From the NCBI GenBank assembly GCA_910577185.1, contig CAJTLR010000009.1:623-59110 (forward strand): a stretch of 58,488 nucleotides of DNA, read 5' to 3'. The number at the start of each line of letters is the position of its first letter. Position 1 is the stretch's first letter. Source of the stretch: an uncultured Acetatifactor sp. GTDB taxonomy: Bacteria; Bacillota; Clostridia; Lachnospirales; Lachnospiraceae. Under the pieces are notes generated by a model. That model was not told where the DNA came from. It searched no databases and saw nothing but the letters and a program-made list of their open reading frames with translations. A program made the translations under genes and the position numbers. Positions 25,746 to 34,210 of the stretch are shown piece by piece.

Positions 25746-26661
25746 GACAAAGATGGGAAGGAAAAAGTTTCTGAAAAATGTGAAGCAGAGCAGATGGCTT
25801 TACCTGATGTTCGCACTGCCCTTCCTGTATTTCATTGTATTTAAATACGGCGCCATGGCATGGCTGGTCATAGCATTTGAGGATTTTAATGCTTTCAAGG
25901 GGGTATTTAACAGCAAGTGGGTGGGACTGAAATGGTTTCAGGCCTTCATAAAGGATCCGTATTTCTGGAACATTGTGAAAAATACCATCGTGCTGAACCT
26001 GTGGAACATTATCATATGCTTCCCGGCCCCGATTCTGCTGGCCCTGATGATCAATGAGGTGAAAAACAAGGCGTTCAAGAAATTCACCCAGACCGTTTCC
26101 TATCTGCCTTACTTTTTGTCTACAGTGGTGGTATGCGGTTTCATTACCAATATTGTGGCAACGGATGGCCTGATCAATCAGGTTCTGAAGGCGCTGGGAA
26201 TGAATACGGTTACTTTCCTGATGGAACCTGGGTGGTTCCGGCCCATTTATGTCATGTCCGAGCTGTGGCAGGGATGCGGCTGGGGCTCCATTATCTACCT
26301 GGCGGCGCTGGCAGGCGTGGACCAGCAGCTGTATGAGGCGGCATCCATAGACGGGGCCAGCAAGTTCCAGCAGCTGATTCATATCAGTCTTCCGGGAATT
26401 GCATCGGTTATTTCCATTCAGTTTTTGCTGACCATAGGACGTATTTTATCCATTGGATATGAGAAGATCATCCTTTTGTACAACGGAGCCACCTATGAGA
26501 CGGCGGATGTGATTTCCACCTATGTATACAGAAGGGGTCTGATTGAAGCCAATTACAGTTACGGCGCGGCGGTGAGTATTTTCCAGTCGGTGATTGCGCT
26601 GTTTCTGGTGGTCATGGCAAACCGGGCCGCAAGGAAGATCGGCCAGACAAGTCTGTGGTGA
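25732..26661 (+). CDS. Sugar ABC transporter permease, LplB type
   Basis: A 309-residue inner-membrane permease with six predicted helices. The cytoplasmic EAA loop is visible as YEAASIDGASKFQQLIHISLPGI. The start MKAAKTKMGRKKFLKNVKQS and the 'LYLMFALPFLYFIVFKYG' first helix are typical of LplB-type (CUT1) permeases for oligosaccharides. The ATG follows GAAGAGGTGTCAA inside the end of the aldolase gene. It pairs with the YtcP-type permease and lipoprotein downstream. No ATPase gene is present, so a shared MsmX-type ATPase encoded elsewhere is expected. Confidence 0.92.
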   Translation: MKAAKTKMGRKKFLKNVKQSRWLYLMFALPFLYFIVFKYGAMAWLVIAFEDFNAFKGVFNSKWVGLKWFQAFIKDPYFWNIVKNTIVLNLWNIIICFPAPILLALMINEVKNKAFKKFTQTVSYLPYFLSTVVVCGFITNIVATDGLINQVLKALGMNTVTFLMEPGWFRPIYVMSELWQGCGWGSIIYLAALAGVDQQLYEAASIDGASKFQQLIHISLPGIASVISIQFLLTIGRILSIGYEKIILLYNGATYETADVISTYVYRRGLIEANYSYGAAVSIFQSVIALFLVVMANRAARKIGQTSLW

Positions 26662-26743
26662 GAATTTCGGCGGCGGGCCGGAAGAAAAACCGTATTTTGC
26701 GGAAAGAATCCCGGGAGCAGACATTTATACGGCGATAAAACGG

Positions 26744-26765
26744 TTCGGCAGATTTCCGTGCCGAA
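26744..26765 (+). other. Intercistronic hairpin between permease genes
   Basis: TTCGGCA (26744-26750) and TGCCGAA (26759-26765) form a perfect 7-bp stem 33 bases before the second permease start. It may affect mRNA processing or relative expression. Confidence 0.4.
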
Positions 26766-26797
26766 GTGGTATGCCAAACAGGATGGAGGTATGAAAA

Positions 26798-27676
26798 GTG
26801 AAACGAAAACTAAGTGCGGGAGACCGGATTTTTATGATCGTGGTAGTGGCCATACTGGTGCTGGTGTGCCTGTGTGTCATTTATCCCATTTATTATATGC
26901 TGATCGTATCCATAAGTGATGGATACGCGGTTACCAGGGGCGAGGTGAATCTGTTTCCCAAGGGAATCAACTTTGCCGCCTATCAGGCGATTCTGTCCAA
27001 CAAATATGTGCCAAACTCCTACAAGAATACCATCGTATATACGGTATCGGGAACTCTGGTCAATCTGGTCATGACGGGACTGTGCGCCTATCCCCTTTCC
27101 AGAAAACATTTTTTCGGCAGACATGTATTCAATGCCATGATTGTGTTTACCATGTTTTTTGACGCAGGCATTATCTCCCAGTACATGGTGGTCAACTCTT
27201 TGCACATGAGAAACACCATATGGGCGCTGATTATTCCGGGGGCAATCAATGTCTGGTACATGATGATCATGAGAACCTTCTTCTCGGACATTCCGGAAGA
27301 CCTCTTTGAATCTGCCAGGCTGGATGGCGCCAATGACCTGACGATTTTCGTCAGGGTAGTGGTTCCCCTTTCCAAGGCAGTGATGGCCACCATGGTTCTG
27401 TTCTACGCGGTGGGCCACTGGAACGCATTCCTGACACCCCTGATCTACCTGGATGACAGAAACAAACTGCCCATGCAGCTGATTCTGAGGAACATTGTCA
27501 TGGGAGCGGACGCTTCCGTCAGCGGTTCCATGTCCATATCTTCGGATGTGGCCACCATGAGTATGAACATCAAATATGCGGTTATATTTATTACCATACT
27601 TCCGATTCTGGTAGTATATCCCTTTGTACAGAAATATTTTGTCAAAGGTGTCATGGTTGGATCTGTAAAGGGCTGA
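26798..27676 (+). CDS. Carbohydrate ABC transporter permease, YtcP/LplC type
   Basis: A 292-residue permease with six helices and the EAA loop LFESARLDGANDLTIFVRVVVPLSKAV. The N-terminus (GDRIFMIVVVAILVLVCLCVIYPIYYMLIVSISD) and ending MVGSVKG are hallmark features of YtcP/LplC permeases. The start is GTG at 26798, with GGAGGT seven bases before it. An ATG at 26791 is out of frame. It forms the second half of the channel with the LplB-type permease. Confidence 0.92.
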   Translation: MKRKLSAGDRIFMIVVVAILVLVCLCVIYPIYYMLIVSISDGYAVTRGEVNLFPKGINFAAYQAILSNKYVPNSYKNTIVYTVSGTLVNLVMTGLCAYPLSRKHFFGRHVFNAMIVFTMFFDAGIISQYMVVNSLHMRNTIWALIIPGAINVWYMMIMRTFFSDIPEDLFESARLDGANDLTIFVRVVVPLSKAVMATMVLFYAVGHWNAFLTPLIYLDDRNKLPMQLILRNIVMGADASVSGSMSISSDVATMSMNIKYAVIFITILPILVVYPFVQKYFVKGVMVGSVKG

Positions 27677-27735
27677 CACACTGCTCTTTTAGATATGGTA
27701 CAAATCAACATAATTGTAAAAAAAGGAGACAGATT

Positions 27736-29415
27736 ATGAAGAAGAAAACAGTAGCGCTTTTACTGACCCTGAGCATGGTGCTGTCTGCCGCACTCACCGG
27801 ATGCGGAGATTCGGGTGATACTGGCAGCAGTGATGCAGGAAATTCCGAAGACTCTTCCCAGGTTTCCCAGGAGAGTTCTTCCGGCGAGGATTCCGGACAG
27901 GCCGAAGGCGGCGAAAGTGATGACGGGGGGGCAGAAACCGACAAGGAAGAAATCACCGTCACCATGATGGTCACGGAACCCGTTACCCAGGAGCTGCCTG
28001 AGACATTTCCCCTGCTGGATGCCATCAAGGAGAAATTCAACATTAACCTGGAACTGACCATTGTTCCGGGCGCAGACTACGGTACCAAGAAAGCAACCGT
28101 GCTGGGAACCGCAAATCTGCCGGATGTGGTCTGCGGCATGACCGTGGATGAGGTAAAGCAGTACGGCACAAGCGGAATGTTCCTGAACCTGGACGAATAC
28201 AAGAGCTATGCGCCGGATTATTTCGGGCTTGTGGATGGTGAGGACAGGGCCATTGAGACCAACAAGATGAGGGTGAACGGCAACCTGTACTGCTTCGAGA
28301 AGCTGGAGAAGTACCGCGTGGCCATCGCTCCCCTGATCGGTATCCGTATGGATCTTCTGGCAGAGCAGAATATCGCAACACCAACCACCTTTGACGAGTA
28401 TTATGATGCCCTGCTCAAGATCAAGGAAGCACATCCCGAGATGTATGGTTTTTCCACACGTAACGGCACCAATTACCTGATCGGAAACTTTGCCTACAGC
28501 ATGGGCACCGGCGGATTCCCCACATTCAATACCACAAGGGGTATGTATCTGGAGCCTGCCACGAACACATATGTCTATGGTCCTACGGACGAGAAGTTTA
28601 CCAGAGTGGTGGAATTCCTGAGAAAAGCATACGCGGATGGCATTCTTCATCCCGATTACGCCAATATGGACAAGGATACTATGTTCGAAAAACTGTCCAA
28701 CGGCGAACTGATGAGCGTATATGACAACAATTCCTTTATCAGCCGTACTTACAATCCTGCCCTGCAGCAGATCAATCCGGAAGCGTATTTTGACATTCTG
28801 GAGCCGCTGAAGGATCAGGATGGAAATATCCGGGCTTACCGCTACAATAAAGACTGGACGGACAATGTGGCCGTGATCAGTTCACGTACCGAGCATCCGG
28901 AGCGCATTGTGGAAATGATGAACTGGCTGTACACGGAAGAAGGTTCCCTGCTTTCCAACTTTGGTGTGGAAGGGGAGCATTATGACATGGTGGACGGTGT
29001 TCCCACCATTAAGCAGGAACTGATTGACGAGTGTGCAGGCGCGGATGACATCACCAGCGCGGTTCTGGGCAAACTGGGCGCAGGCCTTCTGGGTATGGCA
29101 TATTATGTGGACGAGACATTCAGCGCACAGGTTTCCGATCCCATCTATATGGAGCAGGCCGACAAGGTTGCCGCATGGACGGAGGCAGGAGAACTGGATT
29201 TCCTTCCCAACTGGCTTTCTTTCACGGAAGAAGAGCAGGAGAAGGTGACGGAGATCGAGCAGAACCTGAGCAATATCTTTAACCAGGAGATAGATGCCTT
29301 TATCACAGGAAAGAAGTCCATGGATGAGTGGGCAGGCCTGGTGGAAAGTCTTAAGGGCGCGGGAAGCGAAGAACTGGAGAACATTTTCAACGCAGCTTAT
29401 GACAGAATTAAATAA
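27736..29415 (+). CDS. Extracellular sugar-binding lipoprotein
   Basis: A 559-residue solute-binding protein of the LipO/LplA type. It has a signal peptide with lipobox LTGC near residue 22, then a Ser/Asp/Glu/Gly-rich linker to about residue 75, then a type-1 periplasmic-binding fold. It would sit on the cell surface and deliver a carbohydrate to the two permeases encoded just upstream. The ATG follows AAAAGGAGACAGATT. Its length, over 500 residues, is normal for this group, whose ligands are oligosaccharides. The 242 bases after it hold only a weak GCGGC/GCCGC hairpin near 29429. Confidence 0.92.
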   Translation: MKKKTVALLLTLSMVLSAALTGCGDSGDTGSSDAGNSEDSSQVSQESSSGEDSGQAEGGESDDGGAETDKEEITVTMMVTEPVTQELPETFPLLDAIKEKFNINLELTIVPGADYGTKKATVLGTANLPDVVCGMTVDEVKQYGTSGMFLNLDEYKSYAPDYFGLVDGEDRAIETNKMRVNGNLYCFEKLEKYRVAIAPLIGIRMDLLAEQNIATPTTFDEYYDALLKIKEAHPEMYGFSTRNGTNYLIGNFAYSMGTGGFPTFNTTRGMYLEPATNTYVYGPTDEKFTRVVEFLRKAYADGILHPDYANMDKDTMFEKLSNGELMSVYDNNSFISRTYNPALQQINPEAYFDILEPLKDQDGNIRAYRYNKDWTDNVAVISSRTEHPERIVEMMNWLYTEEGSLLSNFGVEGEHYDMVDGVPTIKQELIDECAGADDITSAVLGKLGAGLLGMAYYVDETFSAQVSDPIYMEQADKVAAWTEAGELDFLPNWLSFTEEEQEKVTEIEQNLSNIFNQEIDAFITGKKSMDEWAGLVESLKGAGSEELENIFNAAYDRIK

Positions 29416-29657
29416 TTGAGAGAATAGCGGCGCTCTTTGGCAAAGGCCGCGGGAAAGGGGGCTGTGCATGGGCAGGAGATGGCTTGTGGCACGGCCTCCT
29501 TTTCATCATATGGAAAGAGCACGGCCGAAGGCATCCGGAGGCGTGAAGAGTCATGCTACGGCCCGTACCACAAGAGAAGCGAAACGGGCGGGCACATGGA
29601 TGATTGCGGTTAAATTGGGAAAGCGTTTTCCCATGAAAGCGGGCGGGGGTTTTAAGG

Positions 29658-31103
29658 ATGAAGAAATATGGTGTGATTTTGGAAAAAGGCGCCACGGACT
29701 GGCAGATTTTCCAGCAGGATGAAAAAGGGATGGCGCGGATAGAACTGGAAGGGTATTATATCAGTGCCCATGTGCTGCCCAGGTTCCCCATGACGGTGGA
29801 AGAGGATGGGGAGGAACCGGAATCGGTCCGGGTCAGGATTGTCAGGGAGTATGATGGAAGTGTGGTGAAGGACTGGACAAATGCCGGGCGCCCGGAGAAG
29901 GGAAGATGGCGGATTGCTTTCAGCGATGTGCCGGCAGGGGGATTGTACCGGATTGAGAGCTGCCTGAAGTATGACCAGTGGGACTGCAGAAAATGTACCC
30001 GCGGGGATATGGTGCATCATATCGGGGTGGGGGATATTTTCCTGATCGCAGGCCAGAGCAATGCTGCGGGAAGGTCAAAGGTACCCGTGTCCGACGAACC
30101 CTGCGCGGCGGTGCATGTACTGCGGCCGGACGGAGAGTGGGACATGGCCACGCATCCCCTGGGAGAGACCACGGATATGCTTTATGTGGACAATTTTGAA
30201 AATCATAACCCGGGGCATTCCCCCTGGATTCATTTTGCCAGAATCCTGCATCAGGAGCTGGGGTATCCCATAGGACTGATTCCGGCTGCCAGCGGCGGCA
30301 CGCCCCTCTCCTGGTGGGACTGCCGGGAAGAGGGAAACCTGCTGGACTGTGCATGGAAACTGGTACGGCGGGGGGGAGGCAGGATCCGGGCAGTGCTGTG
30401 GTCCCAGGGAGAGTCGGACACGGGGCCGGAGGCCTGCACATATGAGAAGCGTCTGGGGGATTTTCTGACACTGGCAAGAAGGGTTTTCGGCAATCCCATG
30501 CTGCCTTTTTTGCTGGTGCAGACAAACCGCTGCCTTATGGGGACAGATACGGACCAGGACAGGGGATTTGGCATGGTGCGGCAGGCACAGCTGTCGGTTA
30601 TGGAACGGATGAAAGGGGTGTGGACGGTTCCCTCCGCAGACTTGCCGGTCAGCGACGCGATGCACAACAGCTCCCTGGCAGATATGGGCATTGGGGGGAG
30701 ATGTGCGGACTGTGCGCTGGCAGAGATTTACGGAAAGCCCCGGAACTGGAAGGGCCCTTTGCCGGTGAAGGCGCTGGGGGAGGGCAGGCAGGTGAGCATT
30801 CTTTTCCAGGGTGTAAACCACTGGCTGGAGCTTTTTGACCTGGAAGCGGAGCGCCTGCCCATAGAGGCGGAGGACGAGGAGGGATTTATTCCCCTGGAAG
30901 GCTACAGGACGAAAATGGCAGAGGGAAAATGCTGGCTGGAGCTGGAGCTTGCCAGAAAGCCCAGGGGCGTGACACAGATCCACGGCGCATGGAGGGCCTG
31001 GCCCCGGGCAGCGGTTCCCTGCGATGGACAGGGTCTCCCCATGTACTCCTTCTACGGATTGAGAGTGGACAGCGGCGCGGAGAGCGCAGCGGAACTGGAA
31101 TAA
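29658..31103 (+). CDS. Sialate O-acetylesterase-type SGNH esterase
   Basis: A 481-residue SASA-family esterase. The nucleophile is S134 in LIAGQSNAAGRS. A QGESD motif is seen near residue 250, and the likely catalytic His is H336 (SDAMHNS). The family removes O-acetyl groups from sialic acids or other sugars. There is no signal peptide, so it should act in the cytoplasm on imported substrate. The ATG has a poorly placed GGCGGGGG as its only Shine-Dalgarno sequence. The last codons (ELE-stop) lie in the first unit of a 74-bp tandem repeat. It sits between the transporter and the deacetylase/fusion genes. Confidence 0.85.
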   Translation: MKKYGVILEKGATDWQIFQQDEKGMARIELEGYYISAHVLPRFPMTVEEDGEEPESVRVRIVREYDGSVVKDWTNAGRPEKGRWRIAFSDVPAGGLYRIESCLKYDQWDCRKCTRGDMVHHIGVGDIFLIAGQSNAAGRSKVPVSDEPCAAVHVLRPDGEWDMATHPLGETTDMLYVDNFENHNPGHSPWIHFARILHQELGYPIGLIPAASGGTPLSWWDCREEGNLLDCAWKLVRRGGGRIRAVLWSQGESDTGPEACTYEKRLGDFLTLARRVFGNPMLPFLLVQTNRCLMGTDTDQDRGFGMVRQAQLSVMERMKGVWTVPSADLPVSDAMHNSSLADMGIGGRCADCALAEIYGKPRNWKGPLPVKALGEGRQVSILFQGVNHWLELFDLEAERLPIEAEDEEGFIPLEGYRTKMAEGKCWLELELARKPRGVTQIHGAWRAWPRAAVPCDGQGLPMYSFYGLRVDSGAESAAELE

Positions 31104-31358
31104 AAAAACAGCAGAAGCGAAAGAGGCGGCCCAGAGAATGAACGGCCGCAGAGAGAGCGAATGCGGAACTGGAATAAAAAAACAGCAGAAGCGAAAGAGG
31201 CGGCCCAGAGAATGAACGGACGCAGAGAGAGCGAATGCGGAACTGGAATAAAAAAACAGCAGAAGCGAAAGAGGCGGCCCAGAGAATGAACGGACGCGGA
31301 AGCGGCCGGAATTACTCTGCGGGAGAGGCCGCAGAGAGAGCGAATGCGGAACTGGAAT
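31089..31358 (+). repeat. 74-bp tandem repeat across the esterase stop codon
   Basis: Units beginning GCGGAACTGGAATA start at 31089, 31163 and 31237, with a truncated fourth at 31346. The first three are 74 bp apart. The third carries a 35-base insertion, so the fourth follows at 109 bp. Unit 1 contains the last codons and TAA of the esterase, and later units repeat that same ELE-stop sequence out of use. The array ends 13 bases before the GTG start of the deacetylase. No other feature is seen in this gap. Confidence 0.9.
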
Positions 31359-31371
31359 AGAGGTACTAAGC

Positions 31372-32178
31372 GTGATCAGACTGAACAGGTATTATGAAGG
31401 GAAAACGAAAGCCCTTGTCTTAAGCTATGATGATGGGCGGATATATGACAGGCGCATGGTGGAGACGCTGGACAAATACGGCATAAAGGCCACTTTTCAC
31501 CTGAATGCCGGAAATCTGGGCATGGAAGGGCATTTGCGCCCGGAGGAAGTGAACGGTTTATACCGGAATCATGAGATTGCCGCCCATACGTATTCCCATC
31601 CCCATATGCTGCAGATTACCGAAGAGCAGCGTCTCATGGAACTGTGGAGGGACAGGGAGCGGCTGGAAGAAATTTCGGGAAACATTGTGGACGGATTTTC
31701 CTATCCGTATGGGGAATACGACGAAAAACTGAAACAAATCACAGAGGCATTTGGATTTTCCTATGCCCGGAGTATAGAGAGCCAGTATGACTTTCAGCTT
31801 CCGAAGGATTTTTACGCATGGCATCCCACCTGCCATCATCGGGAAAACTGTGTGGAACTGGCAAAAAAGTATCTGGATTACGATTACCGGGAAGGGCTGT
31901 CGGTCTTTCTGCTGTGGGGACACGGCCATAATTTTGAGAGGGAAGGCAACTGGGACATTCTGGACCAGTTCTGCAAACTGATGGGGAACCGGGATGACAT
32001 CTGGTACTGTACCATGGGAGAGTTTGCCCGCTATGTCAGGGGGCTGGGCGCGCTGAAAACATCAGTGCGCGGGACACTGATGTATAATCCCACGGACCAA
32101 AGACTGTGGCTGGAGAGGAACGGGAAACTGGTGAGCATCGGCCCGGGGGAGAGAAAAAGGACGGAGGAACTGTTATGA
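31372..32178 (+). CDS. NodB-type polysaccharide deacetylase family protein
   Basis: A 268-residue NodB-fold deacetylase. The first motif LSYDDG holds D20 and D21, and the second motif HTYSHPH gives metal ligands H72 and H76. FSYPYGEYD near residue 104 and a late WGHGHNF complete the metal/active-site set. The family removes N- or O-acetyl groups from sugars. No signal peptide is present, so it is predicted cytoplasmic. It starts with GTG after AGAGGTACTAAGC. Its stop overlaps the ATG of the fusion gene (ATGA), implying translational coupling and a shared task. Confidence 0.85.
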   Translation: MIRLNRYYEGKTKALVLSYDDGRIYDRRMVETLDKYGIKATFHLNAGNLGMEGHLRPEEVNGLYRNHEIAAHTYSHPHMLQITEEQRLMELWRDRERLEEISGNIVDGFSYPYGEYDEKLKQITEAFGFSYARSIESQYDFQLPKDFYAWHPTCHHRENCVELAKKYLDYDYREGLSVFLLWGHGHNFEREGNWDILDQFCKLMGNRDDIWYCTMGEFARYVRGLGALKTSVRGTLMYNPTDQRLWLERNGKLVSIGPGERKRTEELL

Positions 32179-34118
32179 ATTATCAGGTAAAGAATCATCA
32201 GCATATTTTTGCATCGGAGACCTTGTTCCGGCAATGTCATGCCTCCACGGTCTGCGTGCTTCCGGACAAAAATCTGGGGGCGGCATGGTTTGGCGGGGAA
32301 CATGAAAAAGCGCCGGATGTGGCCATCTGGTTTTCCAGAAGAGTCGCGGGAGAGTGGAGCGAACCCCGGAAAGTGGCAGACCGGGAGGATGTGCCCTGCT
32401 GGAACCCGGTGCTGTTTGCGGATGGGGAGAGACTGCTTTTGTTTTACAAGGTAGGAAAAGAAATTCCCTCCTGGCAGACTTTCGTAAAGGAATCCCGGGA
32501 CAGCGGATTAACCTGGGGAGAGGAAAGGGAACTGGTGCCGGGAGACCGGGGCGGCAGGGGACCTGTGAAAAATAAGTGCATCCGGCTGCAGGACGGCGGG
32601 ATACTTGCCCCGGCCTCCACGGAGGAGGGAGGCTGGGAGTGCTTTGCGGACCGTTCCGACGATGGGGGGCAGACCTGGCAGAGAAGCGGGAATGTGCCCC
32701 TGGACAGGGAAGCGCTGGCGGGAAGCGGCATGATCCAGCCCACGCTGTGGCAGGACGACCAAAATATGGTACATATGCTGATGCGCAGTTCGGAAGGGGC
32801 CATCTATAAAAGCGATTCCGCAGACGGGGGGCGCAGCTGGAGCAGGGCCCAAAAGACTTCCCTGCCCAACAACAACTGCGGCATTGACCTGGCCAGGCTT
32901 GGGGACGGGAGGCTGGTGCTGGTGTACAATCCGGTGTCCGGAAACTGGGCGGCGCGTTCCCCCATTGCCATAACGGTTTCGGAAGATAACGGGGAGACCT
33001 GGAGCAATCCGGAGATTCTGGACTATGTGCCCTGCAGGGCCAATCGGGAGAAGGCCGAATTTTCTTATCCTGCCATAGTGGCATGTGGCAGTGATGCCTA
33101 TATAACATACACATGGAAACGTAAAACCATAGCCTTCTGGCAGCTGCATTTTCCGGAAAAGAAAAAACCCCGGGGACTGGCAGAGGGATTGTGGCCCGTG
33201 ATGCTGACACCTTTTACGGAGCAGAACCAGGTGGACTATGAGGCCTTAAAGGAATTGACCGGGTGGTATCTTGCAGGAGGGGCGGCAGGGCTGTTTGCCG
33301 TATGTCTTTCCAGCGAGATGGAACTGCTGACGGAAGAGGAGAGGCTGAAAATTGCCGCCTGCGTGAAAGGGGCGGCGGGAGATGCCCCGGTGGCGGCAAC
33401 GGCCTATACATTTGCGGAAGATGGGGAGACCGTGCTGTCCGCGGAGGAACAGACGGAGGCCGTCCGCAGAATGGCAGGAACAGGCGCGGATATCGTGGTG
33501 CTTCTCACAAATGGCCTGGCCGCAAGGGATGCGGACGAGGAGTGCTTAAAGACTGTCATCAGGGGGATTCTGGAACAGTCGCCGGAAGTTTCCTTTGGGC
33601 TGTACGAGTGCCCCAGGCCCTACAAAAGGATGTTTTCCCCGGAACTGGTAAAATGGTGCGCGGAGACAGGAAGATTTGTATTTTACAAGGAGACCTCCCA
33701 GAGTGAAGAGCAGCTGCGGAAAAAACTGGAGGCCGTTTCCGGCAGCGGACTGAAATTATTCAACGCGGATTCCTCTCTGGTGCATGCATTTCTGAAAATG
33801 GGCGGACATGGCTACTGCGGTGTGATGCTGAACTATCATCCGGAGCTGTACGCCTGGATGATGAATAACTGGAAGGAAGACAGACAGACTGCGGAGGCAG
33901 TGCAGCAGCTGATGACCATGACGGCGCAGATAGAAGCACAGTGTTACCCAAGAAGCGCAAAATATGCGCTGGGAAGAAAAGGCTTGTCCATAAAACCCTG
34001 CAGCAGGCGTGAAAATGCAGGCCGGTGGAATGCCTCCTGCAGCAGGGCAGTGGAAGACATGGAAAAATTTATCTGGAACTTTTGCCAGGAACTGCGCAGG
34101 ACATTCCCTGCCATATGA
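32175..34118 (+). CDS. Fusion: sialidase-like propeller + NAL/DHDPS-type aldolase
   Basis: A 647-residue two-domain protein. Residues 1-325 are a sialidase-like beta-propeller (predicted-neuraminidase type) with four Asp-box-like repeats: SRDSGLTW, SDDGGQTW, SADGGRSW and SEDNGETW. Residues about 335-647 are a complete aldolase, from GLWPVMLTPFTEQ, with LYECPRPYK and likely Schiff-base K505 (FYKETS). The linker is only about ten residues (PEKKKPRG). The aldolase half is closely similar to the protein at 24804. ATG at 32175 overlaps the deacetylase stop, with GGACGGAGG before it, so the 23-codon upstream extension is dropped. There is no signal peptide. It probably releases and then cleaves a sialic-acid-like keto sugar. 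The substrate is inference. Confidence 0.88.
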   Translation: MNYQVKNHQHIFASETLFRQCHASTVCVLPDKNLGAAWFGGEHEKAPDVAIWFSRRVAGEWSEPRKVADREDVPCWNPVLFADGERLLLFYKVGKEIPSWQTFVKESRDSGLTWGEERELVPGDRGGRGPVKNKCIRLQDGGILAPASTEEGGWECFADRSDDGGQTWQRSGNVPLDREALAGSGMIQPTLWQDDQNMVHMLMRSSEGAIYKSDSADGGRSWSRAQKTSLPNNNCGIDLARLGDGRLVLVYNPVSGNWAARSPIAITVSEDNGETWSNPEILDYVPCRANREKAEFSYPAIVACGSDAYITYTWKRKTIAFWQLHFPEKKKPRGLAEGLWPVMLTPFTEQNQVDYEALKELTGWYLAGGAAGLFAVCLSSEMELLTEEERLKIAACVKGAAGDAPVAATAYTFAEDGETVLSAEEQTEAVRRMAGTGADIVVLLTNGLAARDADEECLKTVIRGILEQSPEVSFGLYECPRPYKRMFSPELVKWCAETGRFVFYKETSQSEEQLRKKLEAVSGSGLKLFNADSSLVHAFLKMGGHGYCGVMLNYHPELYAWMMNNWKEDRQTAEAVQQLMTMTAQIEAQCYPRSAKYALGRKGLSIKPCSRRENAGRWNASCSRAVEDMEKFIWNFCQELRRTFPAI

Positions 34119-34125
34119 AATCCGG

Positions 34126-34169
34126 CCCGGAACGTGTCTGGTAATTGCTTTCTTCAGACACGTTCCGGG
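34126..34169 (+). terminator. Strong 15-bp perfect hairpin after the fusion gene
   Basis: CCCGGAACGTGTCTG (34126-34140) and CAGACACGTTCCGGG (34155-34169) pair without mismatch over a 14-base loop. There is no T-run, so it is a probable operon end or a palindromic repeat. The same 15-mer occurs once as a single arm at 15590-15604. Confidence 0.55.
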
Positions 34170-34210
34170 GGAATCGGGCAGGAAAGAATTATCTTCTCCT
34201 GCCTGCTTTT

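Noticed and set aside
29468..29722. A plus-strand frame between lipoprotein and esterase genes
   Set aside because: It overlaps the esterase start in another frame and has no conserved text. The esterase frame has full catalytic motifs.
31089..31358. Possible CRISPR array
   Set aside because: The units are head-to-tail 74-bp copies without distinct spacers, and no cas genes are present.
33160..33230. Fusion of sialidase-like and aldolase genes as an assembly error
   Set aside because: The frame is open through the linker, there is no leftover start or ribosome site, and the aldolase text begins at the family's normal position. An indel would be expected to leave some trace. It cannot be fully excluded.
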